Positions 7,568 through 16,877 of a DNA stretch of 64,000 nucleotides are shown here, one piece after another. The first letter of the stretch is position 1. Each line of letters opens with the position of its first letter. The stretch is taken from assembly GCF_006494655.1 (NCBI RefSeq), contig NZ_VHIM01000004.1, forward strand, positions 124,001 to 188,000, in the 5' to 3' direction. The DNA is from Arthrobacter agilis (GTDB lineage: Bacteria; Actinomycetota; Actinomycetes; Actinomycetales; Micrococcaceae). The position numbers were made by a program, and so were the translations under genes. Under the pieces are notes generated by a model. The model searched no databases, was not told where the DNA came from, and was given only the letters and a program-made list of their open reading frames with translations.

Positions 7568-8770
7568 TCAGTCGAACCACGGGTCGAGGCCGTGGAGCGG
7601 AAAGACAGCCCTGCGCGTGGCCATCACCGTGCGGTCCAATTCGTCATTGGGGTCGTAGCCGATCTCCCAGGACCTCCACCACGTGTCCGCGCCATCACCC
7701 ATGAGCCGTGGGGTATCGATGCCATGGCGCTCCAGTACGTAGTCCCGCCAGGCGGCAGGCACCGGCGTCGACGGTGTTGTCGTCGCACCGGCGGCGACCG
7801 CGACGAGGAGCGCCCATGATCGCGGCACCACGCTCGCGAGCGCGTAGCCGCCTCCCCCGGTCGCGATCCATCGACCACCGCACAGGCCGTCGGCCAGTTC
7901 CCTCACGGCCAGCATAAGCGCGTACTGGGCGTCCACGCTCACCCTGAGGTTGGTGAGCGGGTCCTCCCGGTGGGAGTCGCATCCGTGCTGACTCACGATC
8001 ACCTCGGGTGCGAAGGCCCTGGCGAGTTGGGGCACCACGGCATGGAACGCCCGGAGCAGCGCGGCATCACCCGCCGTGGTCGGCAGCGCCACGTTCACCG
8101 CATAACCCTCTGCTCCCGCGCCGCCCATCTCGTTGGCGAACCCGGTGCCCGGGAAGAGGCTCATCCCCGTCTCATGGAGGGAGATGGTCATGACGCGGGG
8201 ATCGTCCCAGAAGATGCTCTCCGTACCGTCCCCGTGATGGGCGTCCACGTCGACGTACAGCACGCGCTGCGCACCGCGGTCGAGCAGGCGCTGGATGGAC
8301 GCGGCGGCGTCGTTGTAGATGCAGAAGCCGCTGGCGCGGGACCGTGCGGCGTGGTGCATCCCGCCGCCGAAATTGACGGCCCTGACCGCGCCCCCGCCCA
8401 GGATCGTGTCCGCTGCCCCGATCGACCCACCGGCGAGCCGCGCGCTCGCCTCGTGCATGCCCGCGAACGCCGGATTGTCCTCCGTGCCGAGCCCGTGGGC
8501 GGCATCGGAGACGTCGGGATTGCTGCTCACGTGCCGCACCGCACGGATGTAGTCGGGGCTGTGCACCGTTGCCAGGTCCCCGTCGGAGGCGACGACGGGA
8601 GCGGTGACCCGCACGCCGTCGAGGGCGAGCAGCCCGCAATCGCGCACCAGGCGGGCGGTCAGGTGGAGGCGCTCGGGGTTCATGGGATGCTGTCCGCCGA
8701 AGTCATAGGCGAGCATGGCCTCGTCCCAGACCACCTGGAGGGGCACCGCCGGCCCGGAATGCGTAGACAT
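7568..8770 (-). CDS. acuC: Histone deacetylase family protein (acetoin utilization AcuC-like)
   Basis: A 400-residue zinc-dependent deacetylase of the arginase/deacetylase fold. Visible active-site elements are NFGGGMHHA (tandem His), the metal-binding VDVDAHHGDG, and GGGGYALASVVPRSW near the C-terminus. In Bacillus, AcuC deacetylates and thereby activates acetyl-CoA synthetase; an acs gene is also in this window but not adjacent. It is divergent from trkH. The chosen start is ATG 8770, giving MSTHSGPAVPLQVVWDEAML. Confidence 0.88.
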   Translation of the reverse strand: MSTHSGPAVPLQVVWDEAMLAYDFGGQHPMNPERLHLTARLVRDCGLLALDGVRVTAPVVASDGDLATVHSPDYIRAVRHVSSNPDVSDAAHGLGTEDNPAFAGMHEASARLAGGSIGAADTILGGGAVRAVNFGGGMHHAARSRASGFCIYNDAAASIQRLLDRGAQRVLYVDVDAHHGDGTESIFWDDPRVMTISLHETGMSLFPGTGFANEMGGAGAEGYAVNVALPTTAGDAALLRAFHAVVPQLARAFAPEVIVSQHGCDSHREDPLTNLRVSVDAQYALMLAVRELADGLCGGRWIATGGGGYALASVVPRSWALLVAVAAGATTTPSTPVPAAWRDYVLERHGIDTPRLMGDGADTWWRSWEIGYDPNDELDRTVMATRRAVFPLHGLDPWFD

Positions 8771-8896
8771 CACTGCAAGGCTACGCGATGCCGGATCTTC
8801 CGACGATGGACCCGGGTGAGATGCTTTACTACTGCAGGGACAATGAGGGCAGCCGCTTCGGCGGAAGGACCAGGACACGGGGCAGAGCGGACGCCA

Positions 8897-10309
8897 ATGG
8901 TAAGTCAACAGCCGCGGTGGCTGACGGACGATCGACGCGGGTACGTCAGGCTGCTGGCCTCGGTCCGCGACTTCGTCGACTCGTTCGCCAACAGCTCGCC
9001 GGCGCGGCTGGCACTGTTCATCTTCACGGCCGTCATCCTGGTCTTCACGGCGCTGTTGAGCCTGCCGATGTCCGCCGCCGACGGCGAGGTGACGGCCCTG
9101 CACGATGCCTTCTTCACGGCGGTGTCCGCCGTGTGCGTCACCGGGCTGACGGTCGTCTCCACAGCCTCCCACTGGTCCTTCTTCGGGCAGCTCGTGATTC
9201 TCCTCGCCATCTTCATCGGCGGTCTCGGAACGCTGACGCTCGCGTCGCTCCTCGCTCTGATCGTGAGCAAGCGGCTCGGTGTGCGCGGCAAGCTCCTCGC
9301 CCAGGAGGCCCTCAACAACGCGAGCCGCCTCGGCGAGATCGGTACGCTCCTGCGGATCGTCATCACCACCTCCGTCGTCATCGAGGTCGTGCTCGCAGCC
9401 GCCATGATCCCCCGCTTCATGGTGCTCGGCGAGCCGTGGTGGCTGGCGATCTGGCACGGCGTCTTCTACTCGATCTCCGCCTTCAACAATGCCGGCTTCA
9501 CGCCGCACAGCGACGGACTGGTCCCCTACGAGACGGATCTCTGGATCCTCACGCCCATCATGCTCGGCGTGTTCCTCGGCAGCCTCGGGTTCCCGGTCAT
9601 CATGGTGCTCGTCCAGGTGCGGCACCACTTCAGGAAATGGACCCTGCACGCCAAGCTGACCGTCTCGGTCTCGCTGATCCTGCTGGTCGCGGGCACCTTC
9701 GCCTGGGGCTTCCTCGAATGGGAGAACGAGGAGACGATCGCGAACCTGAGCGTCACCGATAAAGCGATCCACGCCCTGTTCGCCTCCGTCATGACGCGTT
9801 CTGGTGGCTTCAACCTCGTGGAGCAGACGGACATGAGCACCACGACGATGCTCCTGACGGATGCCCTCATGTTCGCGGGCGGTGGGTCCGCGTCGACCGC
9901 CGGCGGTATCAAGGTCACCACGATCGCCGTCATGTTCCTCGCCATCGTGGCGGAGGCGCGCGGCGACAACGACGTCAGGGCGTGGGGCCGCACCATCCCG
10001 TCGGGTGCCATGCGCGTCGCCATCTCCGTGATCTTCATGGGTGCCACCCTGGTGCTCGTGGGGAGCGCCCTGATCCTCAGCCTCACCGACGAGCCCCTCG
10101 ACAAGGTGGTCTTCGAGGTCATCTCCGCCTTCGCCACATGTGGCCTCAGCACCAATCTGAGCGCCGAGCTCCCACCGGCCGGCAAGTACGTCCTGTCCGC
10201 CCTGATGTTCGCCGGGCGCATGGGTACCATCACGCTCGCCTCCGCCCTGGCGCTGAGGCAACGCAGCACGCTCTACCGCTACCCCGACGAGAGGCCGATC
10301 ATTGGCTGA
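8897..10309 (+). CDS. trkH: TrkH-family potassium uptake channel subunit
   Basis: A 470-residue TrkH/KtrB membrane protein with repeated M1-P-M2 units. Selectivity-filter segments are visible as AVCVTGLTVV, SAFNNAGFTPHSDG, TRSGGFNLVE and FATCGLSTNLS, each with the conserved glycine. It forms the K+-translocating dimer gated by the TrkA ring encoded next, with which it overlaps by 8 bases. The start is uncertain: ATG 8897 is used, while an upstream in-frame ATG near 8843 would add 18 residues. Confidence 0.93.
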   Translation: MVSQQPRWLTDDRRGYVRLLASVRDFVDSFANSSPARLALFIFTAVILVFTALLSLPMSAADGEVTALHDAFFTAVSAVCVTGLTVVSTASHWSFFGQLVILLAIFIGGLGTLTLASLLALIVSKRLGVRGKLLAQEALNNASRLGEIGTLLRIVITTSVVIEVVLAAAMIPRFMVLGEPWWLAIWHGVFYSISAFNNAGFTPHSDGLVPYETDLWILTPIMLGVFLGSLGFPVIMVLVQVRHHFRKWTLHAKLTVSVSLILLVAGTFAWGFLEWENEETIANLSVTDKAIHALFASVMTRSGGFNLVEQTDMSTTTMLLTDALMFAGGGSASTAGGIKVTTIAVMFLAIVAEARGDNDVRAWGRTIPSGAMRVAISVIFMGATLVLVGSALILSLTDEPLDKVVFEVISAFATCGLSTNLSAELPPAGKYVLSALMFAGRMGTITLASALALRQRSTLYRYPDERPIIG

Positions 10310-10970
10310 GAGACCCGCCCACAACGCCCCCGTCCTCGTGATCGGCCTCGGCCGCTTCGGGGCCGCCACCGCCGAGCAGCTGGTCCGCCAGGGCCGGGAG
10401 GTCCTCGCCATCGAGCGGGATCCCCAGCTCGTGCAGAAGTTCGCCAGTATCCTCACGCACGTCGTGGAGGCCGACGCGACGAACATCGAGTCCCTCCGGC
10501 AGCTGGGTGCCCAGGAGTTCTCCGCCGCCGTCGTCGGGGTGGGAACCTCCATCGAGTCGAGCGTGCTCATCACCGCCAATCTCGTGGATCTCGGGATAGA
10601 CCACCTGTGGGTCAAGGCGATCACGCCCTCGCACGGGAAGATCCTCAAGCGCATCGGCGCCAACCACGTGATCTACCCGGAGGCCGACGCCGGTCAGCGC
10701 GCAGCGCACCTCGTGGGTGGTCGCATGCTGGACTTCATCGAGTTCGACGACGGCTTCGCGATCGTGAAGATGTATCCGCCGAAGGAGACGCAGGGATTCA
10801 CCCTCGCGGAGTCCGCTGTGCGGTCGAAGTACGGCGTCACCGTGGTCGGCGTGAAGTCGCCCGGTGAGGACTTCACCTACGCTCGGCCCGACACCAAGGT
10901 CTCCGGGCGGGACATGCTCATCGTGTCCGGGCACGTGGACCTGCTCGAGCGCTTCGCCGGCCGGCCGTAG
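10302..10970 (+). CDS. trkA: TrkA-family potassium uptake regulatory protein
   Basis: A 222-residue cytoplasmic RCK protein. An RCK-N Rossmann domain begins with VLVIGLGRFGAATAEQL (GxGxxG at 15-20) and has the acidic residue IERD that binds the nucleotide ribose. A TrkA-C domain follows from about residue 135. It gates TrkH in response to nucleotides. Translation starts at TTG 10302, inside the trkH stop region, indicating coupling. Confidence 0.94.
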   Translation: MAERPAHNAPVLVIGLGRFGAATAEQLVRQGREVLAIERDPQLVQKFASILTHVVEADATNIESLRQLGAQEFSAAVVGVGTSIESSVLITANLVDLGIDHLWVKAITPSHGKILKRIGANHVIYPEADAGQRAAHLVGGRMLDFIEFDDGFAIVKMYPPKETQGFTLAESAVRSKYGVTVVGVKSPGEDFTYARPDTKVSGRDMLIVSGHVDLLERFAGRP

Positions 10971-11028
10971 GACGCCCGCCTTCTCGTCAACGGCTCCGTC
11001 ACTGCGAACGGTCCGTCGGTGCGACTCG

Positions 11029-11883
11029 TCAGGAAACCGGCCCTGCCAGTTCCCGCGTGATCTCTGCGGCGCGCGCGGTCGCCGCGCGGGCTCCGCTGCC
11101 GATGATCCCCTGCAGCCCCAGCTCCTCGAACGTCTCGATGGCGCTCTGGGTGGTCCCGTTGGGGCTCGTGACGGCGCGGCGGAGCGCTGCGGCGTCCGCG
11201 CCCTCCTCCGCCAGCATGAAGCCCGCCCCGGCAACGGTCTCCCGTGCGATGAGCGCCGAGAGCCCGGGGTCGAGGCCCAGGTCCACGCCGGCCGCTGCCA
11301 TGGCCTCCGCGAGGTAGAAGGCGTACGCCGGACCGGACCCGCTGACGGCCGAGAGCGCGTCCACCTGGGACTCCGGGATCTCGACCACCGTGCCCGCGGG
11401 CGCGAGGAGAGCACGCGCCATGTCCATCAGCTCCGGCGTCGCCGAGGATCCGGCCGAGATCGAGAGCACTCCCCTGCCGAGCCTCGACGGGGTGTTCGGC
11501 ATGGAACGGACGACCGGCTGGCCCGCGGGTAGCTCGGCCTCGATCATGGCCAGGGAGACCGCAGCGGCCACGCTGATGACGACGGCGGTCGGCCTGAGGG
11601 CGGGAGCGATCTCCCGGGCGAGCGGGACGATCCCCACGGGCTTCACCCCGAGGATCACGACGTCGGCCTCCCGGACCGCCCCTGCGTTCGCGGCGTCGTC
11701 CTCGCCGGTGGCGAGCACCGTCACACCGTGCCGTGCGCGAAGCTCCTCTGCGCGGTCCGCCCTGCGGACGGTCGCCGTGACACTTCCGGGCGCCCTGCCT
11801 GCAGCGAGCAGGCCGGCGAGGATGGATTCGTTCATGGAGCCGCAGCCGAGGAAGGCGATGCGCGGGGCGGTGTCGGCAGTCAT
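11029..11883 (-). CDS. proC: Pyrroline-5-carboxylate reductase
   Basis: A 284-residue ProC that reduces 1-pyrroline-5-carboxylate to proline with NAD(P)H. The N-terminal Rossmann motif is IAFLGCGSMNESI, and the C-terminal dimerisation domain has SAVSGSGPAYAFYLAEAM and TSPNGTTQSAIETFEELGL. AAGGA lies 9 bases before ATG 11883. It is convergent with trkA and lies near HTH, bS22 and ppx genes as in other actinobacteria. Confidence 0.95.
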   Translation of the reverse strand: MTADTAPRIAFLGCGSMNESILAGLLAAGRAPGSVTATVRRADRAEELRARHGVTVLATGEDDAANAGAVREADVVILGVKPVGIVPLAREIAPALRPTAVVISVAAAVSLAMIEAELPAGQPVVRSMPNTPSRLGRGVLSISAGSSATPELMDMARALLAPAGTVVEIPESQVDALSAVSGSGPAYAFYLAEAMAAAGVDLGLDPGLSALIARETVAGAGFMLAEEGADAAALRRAVTSPNGTTQSAIETFEELGLQGIIGSGARAATARAAEITRELAGPVS

Positions 11884-11992
11884 GGACCCATCCTTCCATG
11901 CGCGGTTCACAGGCTACTCCCAGCGGTTTTCCTGTTGCAGCACAAGGAGGCGCCCTAGTGTTCTAAGTACCTCATAAGGGTGCGAGTGATGA

Positions 11993-12016
11993 GGACCGGA
12001 ATTCCTGATCCGGTCC
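11993..12016 (-). terminator. Hairpin downstream of the ppx/isomerase operon
   Basis: Perfect 8-base stem GGACCGGA / TCCGGTCC with an 8-base loop, 111 bases beyond the isomerase stop and before proC. The rest of the 11884-12127 gap shows no further feature. Confidence 0.5.
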
Positions 12017-12127
12017 GGCGTCGGTGGCAGCAGATGATTCCCCCAACATCTGTCCAGGCCACCGGCGCCATCTCTCTTTAAGCACCTTCGGATCGCGTGG
12101 GCAAGGACAGCCCTGCCGGGGCGGCTG

Positions 12128-12928
12128 CTAGTGCTGCAGGTGGGTTCGCGCGTACTGCAGGGTCTCAGCCAGCCAGTCCTCACGTTCACCGGCGCCACGG
12201 GCACGGCGCGTGCTCACCTCGACGGCCACCACGCCGTCCCACGCCGATTCGGCGAGGAACGAGAGCGCCTCGGCACACCGCTGCTGGCCCTGGCCGGGCA
12301 ACAGGTGCTCGTCCTTCCCGTTCGGCGTCCCGTCCGTCAGATGGACGTGCGCGAGCCGTTCCCCCAACCCGCGGATCTCCTCGAAGGAGTCCATGCCGGC
12401 GATCGCCGCGTGCGAGAAGTCCCACGTGAGCCGCTCGTACGGCTCCGGCACGGGGTTCCAGTGCGGCAGGTACGCCTTCGCCTCGCGGCCCCTGACCTTC
12501 CACGGGTACATGTTCTCGACGGCGATCTCGACGCCGTACTCCGCCGCGACGCGCCGGATCCCCTCGGGGAACTCCTCGGCGTACCCGGTCTGCCATCTGA
12601 AGGGCGGGTGGGTCACCACGGTCTTGGCCCCCACCTCCGCCGCCATCGCCGCCGAACGCTCGATCTTCGTCCAGGCCTTCCCCCAGACCTGCTGGGTGAG
12701 GAGCAGCGTCGGTGCGTGGATCGCGAGGATGGGCATCTCGTAGCGTTCGCTGAGCACGGCGAGCTGGTCCGGGGCCTGGCTGACGGAGTTGTTGGTCACC
12801 ATGACCTCCACGCCGTCGTAGCCGAGGTCCTGGGCCAGCGCGAACGCATCGTGGACGGCGAGCGGGTACACCGAGGCACTCGAGAGGGCCACCGGGATGG
12901 AGGGGAGCGCGTCCGTGGGATGCACCAT
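12128..12928 (-). CDS. Sugar phosphate isomerase/epimerase (AP endonuclease 2-like TIM barrel)
   Basis: A 266-residue TIM-barrel protein of the xylose isomerase-like/AP endonuclease family 2. Metal-site segments visible are LGYDGVEVMVTN, ILAIHAPTLL, EIAVENMYPW, LTWDFSHAAIAG and HVHLTDG. The orthologue Rv0498 lies in the same position beside ppx in M. tuberculosis. The substrate is unknown. The ATG follows the ppx stop by one base, so translation is coupled. Confidence 0.82.
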   Translation of the reverse strand: MVHPTDALPSIPVALSSASVYPLAVHDAFALAQDLGYDGVEVMVTNNSVSQAPDQLAVLSERYEMPILAIHAPTLLLTQQVWGKAWTKIERSAAMAAEVGAKTVVTHPPFRWQTGYAEEFPEGIRRVAAEYGVEIAVENMYPWKVRGREAKAYLPHWNPVPEPYERLTWDFSHAAIAGMDSFEEIRGLGERLAHVHLTDGTPNGKDEHLLPGQGQQRCAEALSFLAESAWDGVVAVEVSTRRARGAGEREDWLAETLQYARTHLQH

Positions 12929-12929
12929 G

Positions 12930-13949
12930 TCAGGCCCCCTCGGGCACGGCCACGGGCACGCGCCGCGTCGAGTCGAGCTGGGCATGGCCCACTCCGGCTC
13001 CCGGCAGCGGCTCCTCGGCATCGAACATCTTGGCGTCGAAGCGCCGCAGCAGCAGGCCCTCGCGCAGGGCCCACGGGCAGATGTCCATCGAGGGCACACC
13101 GAAGAGATCAAGGGCGCATTCCGCGACCAGTGCCCCGGCGAGGACCTGCGGTGCGCGGAGCTCGGAGACGCCGTCGAGGTTGGATCTGTCCTTGGCGCTC
13201 ATGGCAGCGAGGCGCTTGGTCCAGAGAGCCAGATCCTCCAGGCGCAGCTCCCGCCGGACGAAGGGACCCGCGGCCGACGGCGCCGCCCCCGCGATGCGTG
13301 CGAGCGAGCGGAACGTCTTGGACGTCCCCGCGACGAGGTGCGGCCTGCCCAGGTGGGCGAACTGCGGTACCGCCTCGCGGAGCGTCGCCCTGATGTAGCG
13401 GCGGAGTTCCTTGACGCTCTTCGCCGAAGGCGGATCACCGTGCAGCCAGTCCCGGGTCAGCCGGCCGGCCCCCAGCGGTACGGAGAGGGCCACCTCGGGC
13501 AGCTCGTCCGTACCCATCGCCAGCTCGAAGGAACCACCACCGATGTCGAGATTGAGGATGGATTCGGCGCCCCACCCGTACCAGCGCCGGACGGCCTGGA
13601 AGGTGACGGCTGCCTCCTGGTCCCCGGACAGCTCCTGGAGGTCGACGCCGGTCTCCTCCCGCACCCGGGCCAGCACGTCACGGCCGTTGCCGGCCTCGCG
13701 GATCGCGGAGGTGCAGAACGCGAGGAAGTCCTCGGCGTCGTGACCGTCCGCGAAGGCACGCGCCTCCTGCACGAATCCGATGAGCTCGTCCTGGCCCTTC
13801 CGGGAGATACGGCCCTGCTCGTCCAGATAGGCCACCAGCTGCAGGGGCTTCTTGTGCGATGCGAAGGGCACCGGCCTACCACCCGGGTGGGCATCCACGA
13901 GGAGCAGATGGACCGTGTTCGACCCTATGTCCAGCACACCTAGCCGCAT
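12930..13949 (-). CDS. ppx: Exopolyphosphatase / guanosine pentaphosphatase family protein
   Basis: A 339-residue Ppx/GppA ASKHA-fold phosphatase. Phosphate-binding loops are LDIGSNTVHLLLVD at the N-terminus and LDIGGGSFELAMG in the middle; SGDQEAAVTFQAVRRW supplies the catalytic region. It matches the short Ppx1 form of actinobacteria (Rv0496), which acts on short polyphosphate, and lacks the C-terminal HD-like domain of E. coli Ppx. It is co-transcribed with the following isomerase gene. Confidence 0.92.
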   Translation of the reverse strand: MRLGVLDIGSNTVHLLLVDAHPGGRPVPFASHKKPLQLVAYLDEQGRISRKGQDELIGFVQEARAFADGHDAEDFLAFCTSAIREAGNGRDVLARVREETGVDLQELSGDQEAAVTFQAVRRWYGWGAESILNLDIGGGSFELAMGTDELPEVALSVPLGAGRLTRDWLHGDPPSAKSVKELRRYIRATLREAVPQFAHLGRPHLVAGTSKTFRSLARIAGAAPSAAGPFVRRELRLEDLALWTKRLAAMSAKDRSNLDGVSELRAPQVLAGALVAECALDLFGVPSMDICPWALREGLLLRRFDAKMFDAEEPLPGAGVGHAQLDSTRRVPVAVPEGA

Positions 13950-14006
13950 TGTTCCCGCGCTTCCAGCTCATCCCCCGCCAATATCATTGCCCCGCGCCGG
14001 ACGGCG

Positions 14007-16754
14007 CTATTTGCCCGCCGCCGTCTTGCGTTTCGCCGGAGCCCGCCGCGTGGTCTTCTTCGGAGCCGGGCCCTTCGCCCGCTTCTCCGCGAGCATGTCG
14101 ATGGCCTGCTCACGCGTGAGCTCCTCGATGGCCATGGAACCCGGGACCGTGATGTTCGTGATGCCGTCCGTGATGTACGGGCCGAAGCGGCCGTCCTTCA
14201 CCACGATCGGCTTCTCGCTCACGGGATCGTCGCCGAACTCCGCCAGCGGCGGGGTCACCGTCCGGCCGCCACGCTGCTTGGGCTGCGCGTAGATCTCCAG
14301 GGCCTGCTCACGGGTGATGGTGAAGATCTCCTCCTCGGACCCGATGGACCGGGAGTCGCTGCCCTTCTTGAGGTACGGGCCGAAGCGTCCGTTCTGCACC
14401 GTGATCTCCTTGCCCTCCTCGTCCGTGCCGAGCACGCGCGGGAGGTTCATGAGCTTGAGGGCCTCCTCGAGCGTCACGGTGTCCACCGACATGGACGTGA
14501 AGAGCGATCCGGTGCGCGGCTTGACCTTCACGGGCTTCTTCGGCGGCTTGGGCTTGCCGTTCTTGTAGTACTCCACCGGCTGGCTCGCGAGTTCCTCGGC
14601 CGTGACCTCGGGGATCAGCTCGATCACGTAGGGGCCGTACCGGCCGTCGCGGGCCACGATCGAGCGTCCGGTCTCCGGATCGGTGCCGAGCACGCGCTCC
14701 TGCGACGTCGGAGCCTCCATGAGCTCGACCGCCTTCTCAGCCGTCAGCTCGTCCGGGGCGAGGTCCTCGGGGACATTCGCGCGCTGGGGCTCCGTGCCCT
14801 CGGGTGCGTCAGCGGGCAGCGGCTTCTCCAGGTAGGGGCCGAACTTGCCGACGCGCAGCGTGATGCCTTCGGCGATCTCCACCGAGTTGATCCGGCGGGC
14901 GTCGATCTCACCGAGATCGTTGACGATGGTGTGGAGCCCGGTCTCCTTGCGGTCACCGTAGTAGAAGCTGGTGAGCCACTCGACCCGCCCCGCCTCCCCG
15001 CGGGAGATGCGGTCGAGATCCTCCTCGAGTTCCGCCGTGAAGTCGTAGTCCACGTAGTCGTTGAAGTGCTCCTCGAGCAGCCGCACCACCGAGAACGCGA
15101 TCCAGCTCGGCACCAGTGCCTGGCCGCGCGTCCGCACGTACCCCCGGTCCATGATGGTGGACATAGTCGCCGCGTAGGTGGACGGACGGCCGATGCCGCG
15201 CTCGTCGAGGACCTTCACGAGGGAGGCCTCGGTGTAGCGCGGGGGCGGGGAGGTCTCGTGGCCGACAGCCTCGATGGCCTTCGCTCCGAGCGCGTCACCC
15301 TTGGCTACGTTCGGCAGGCGCGTGCCCTGCGTGTCGTCGTCGGCGCCGTCCTCCGCGCGGTCGGCATCGCGCCCCTCCTCGTAGGCGGCCATGAACCCGC
15401 GGAAGGTGATGACCGTGCCGGAGGCCGCGAACTCGGCGTCCCGCCCGTCGGTGCTCCTCGCACCGAGTCGCAGCGACGCCGTCGAGCCCTTGGCATCGGC
15501 CATCTGCGAGGCGACGGTGCGCTTCCAGATGAGCTCGTAGAGGCGGAACTCGTCACCGCGCAGGGACTGCGCCACCTGGGCGGGGGTGCGGAAGGAGTCA
15601 CCGGCGGGCCGGATGGCCTCGTGCGCCTCCTGCGCGTTCTTGGCCTTGCCCTTGTAGACCCGACGCGCCTCGGGCACGTACTCGGGTCCGTACAGCTCCG
15701 ACGCCTGCCGGCGGGCGGCATTGATGGCCTGGTCGGACAGCGCCGACGAGTCGGTACGCATATAGGTGATGTAGCCGTTCTCGTACAGCCGCTGCGCCAC
15801 CTGCATGGTGACCTTCGAGCTGAAGCGCAGCTTGCGGGCCGCCTCCTGCTGAAGAGTCGACGTCGTGAACGGCGCGGCGGGACGGCGCGTGTAGGGCTTG
15901 GTCTCGAGGGACCGCACCGCGAACTCGGCCGTCTCCAGGCCCGAGGCGAGGGACCGCGCGGCGTCCTCGTCGAGCCGGACGGCATTCGAGGCCTTCAGTT
16001 CGCCACGGTCGGAGAAGTCCTTGCCGGAGGCGATCCGGCTGCCGTCGACGGCCACCAGCTTCGCGGGGAAGGTGCTGCCCTTCGCGGAATCCTCCGGCGT
16101 GAACGTGCCGGTCAGGTCCCAGTAGGACGCGGACCGGAACGCCATGCGCTCCCGCTCGCGCTCGACCACGAGGCGCGTCGCGACGGACTGGACGCGGCCT
16201 GCGGACAGGCCGCGCGCCACCTTGCGCCAGAGGACGGGCGAGATCTCGTAGCCGTAGAGGCGGTCCAGGATGCGCCGGGTCTCCTGCGCGTCGACCATGG
16301 GGATGTCGACCTCGCGCAGTTCGCCGAGGGCCCGCGTCACGGCTTCCTTCGTGATCTCACCGAACGTGAGTCGGTAGACCGGGACCTTCGGCTTCAGGAC
16401 CTGCAGGAGGTGCCACGCGATGGCTTCGCCCTCGCGGTCGGCGTCGGTCGCGAGGTAGAGCTCGTCGGCGTCCTTCAGGGCCGCCTTCAGCTCCGCGACG
16501 GTCTTCCGCTTCTCGGGGGACACGACGTAGTACGGTTCGAAATCCTTGTCGAGGTCCACGGCGAACTTGCCCACGGAGGATTTCTTGAGCTCCGCGGGGA
16601 GGTCCGACGGCTGGGGGAGATCACGGATGTGCCCCATGGACGCCGCGACCTGGAAACCCTCACCGAGATACCCCGAGATGCTCTTGATCTTGCTGGGGGA
16701 CTCGACGATGACGAGCTTCTTGCCGTGCTTCTTGTCCGTGGCCTTGGTCGGCAC
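14007..16754 (-). CDS. topA: DNA topoisomerase I
   Basis: A 915-residue type IA topoisomerase that relaxes negative supercoils. The Toprim domain has IVESPSK and LYLATDADREGEAIAWH; the catalytic tyrosine is Y331 in NGYITYMRTDSS. After the core, four repeated C-terminal domains carry the FGPYL-type motif, replacing zinc fingers as in other actinobacteria, and the protein ends in a Lys/Arg/Ala tail that binds DNA. The GTG start has AGGAG and a TATATATA just upstream, so the leader is short. Confidence 0.97.
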   Translation of the reverse strand: MPTKATDKKHGKKLVIVESPSKIKSISGYLGEGFQVAASMGHIRDLPQPSDLPAELKKSSVGKFAVDLDKDFEPYYVVSPEKRKTVAELKAALKDADELYLATDADREGEAIAWHLLQVLKPKVPVYRLTFGEITKEAVTRALGELREVDIPMVDAQETRRILDRLYGYEISPVLWRKVARGLSAGRVQSVATRLVVERERERMAFRSASYWDLTGTFTPEDSAKGSTFPAKLVAVDGSRIASGKDFSDRGELKASNAVRLDEDAARSLASGLETAEFAVRSLETKPYTRRPAAPFTTSTLQQEAARKLRFSSKVTMQVAQRLYENGYITYMRTDSSALSDQAINAARRQASELYGPEYVPEARRVYKGKAKNAQEAHEAIRPAGDSFRTPAQVAQSLRGDEFRLYELIWKRTVASQMADAKGSTASLRLGARSTDGRDAEFAASGTVITFRGFMAAYEEGRDADRAEDGADDDTQGTRLPNVAKGDALGAKAIEAVGHETSPPPRYTEASLVKVLDERGIGRPSTYAATMSTIMDRGYVRTRGQALVPSWIAFSVVRLLEEHFNDYVDYDFTAELEEDLDRISRGEAGRVEWLTSFYYGDRKETGLHTIVNDLGEIDARRINSVEIAEGITLRVGKFGPYLEKPLPADAPEGTEPQRANVPEDLAPDELTAEKAVELMEAPTSQERVLGTDPETGRSIVARDGRYGPYVIELIPEVTAEELASQPVEYYKNGKPKPPKKPVKVKPRTGSLFTSMSVDTVTLEEALKLMNLPRVLGTDEEGKEITVQNGRFGPYLKKGSDSRSIGSEEEIFTITREQALEIYAQPKQRGGRTVTPPLAEFGDDPVSEKPIVVKDGRFGPYITDGITNITVPGSMAIEELTREQAIDMLAEKRAKGPAPKKTTRRAPAKRKTAAGK

Positions 16755-16877
16755 TTCTCTCCTATATATACGGGTGCGATACCTCAGCGTCGAAGGCGGG
16801 TCTCCGGTCAGGGACCCCCTGCTGGGCTCACCACACAGTATGCGTCATGCGTACCTGCACAAGGGTAACGGCTGGTT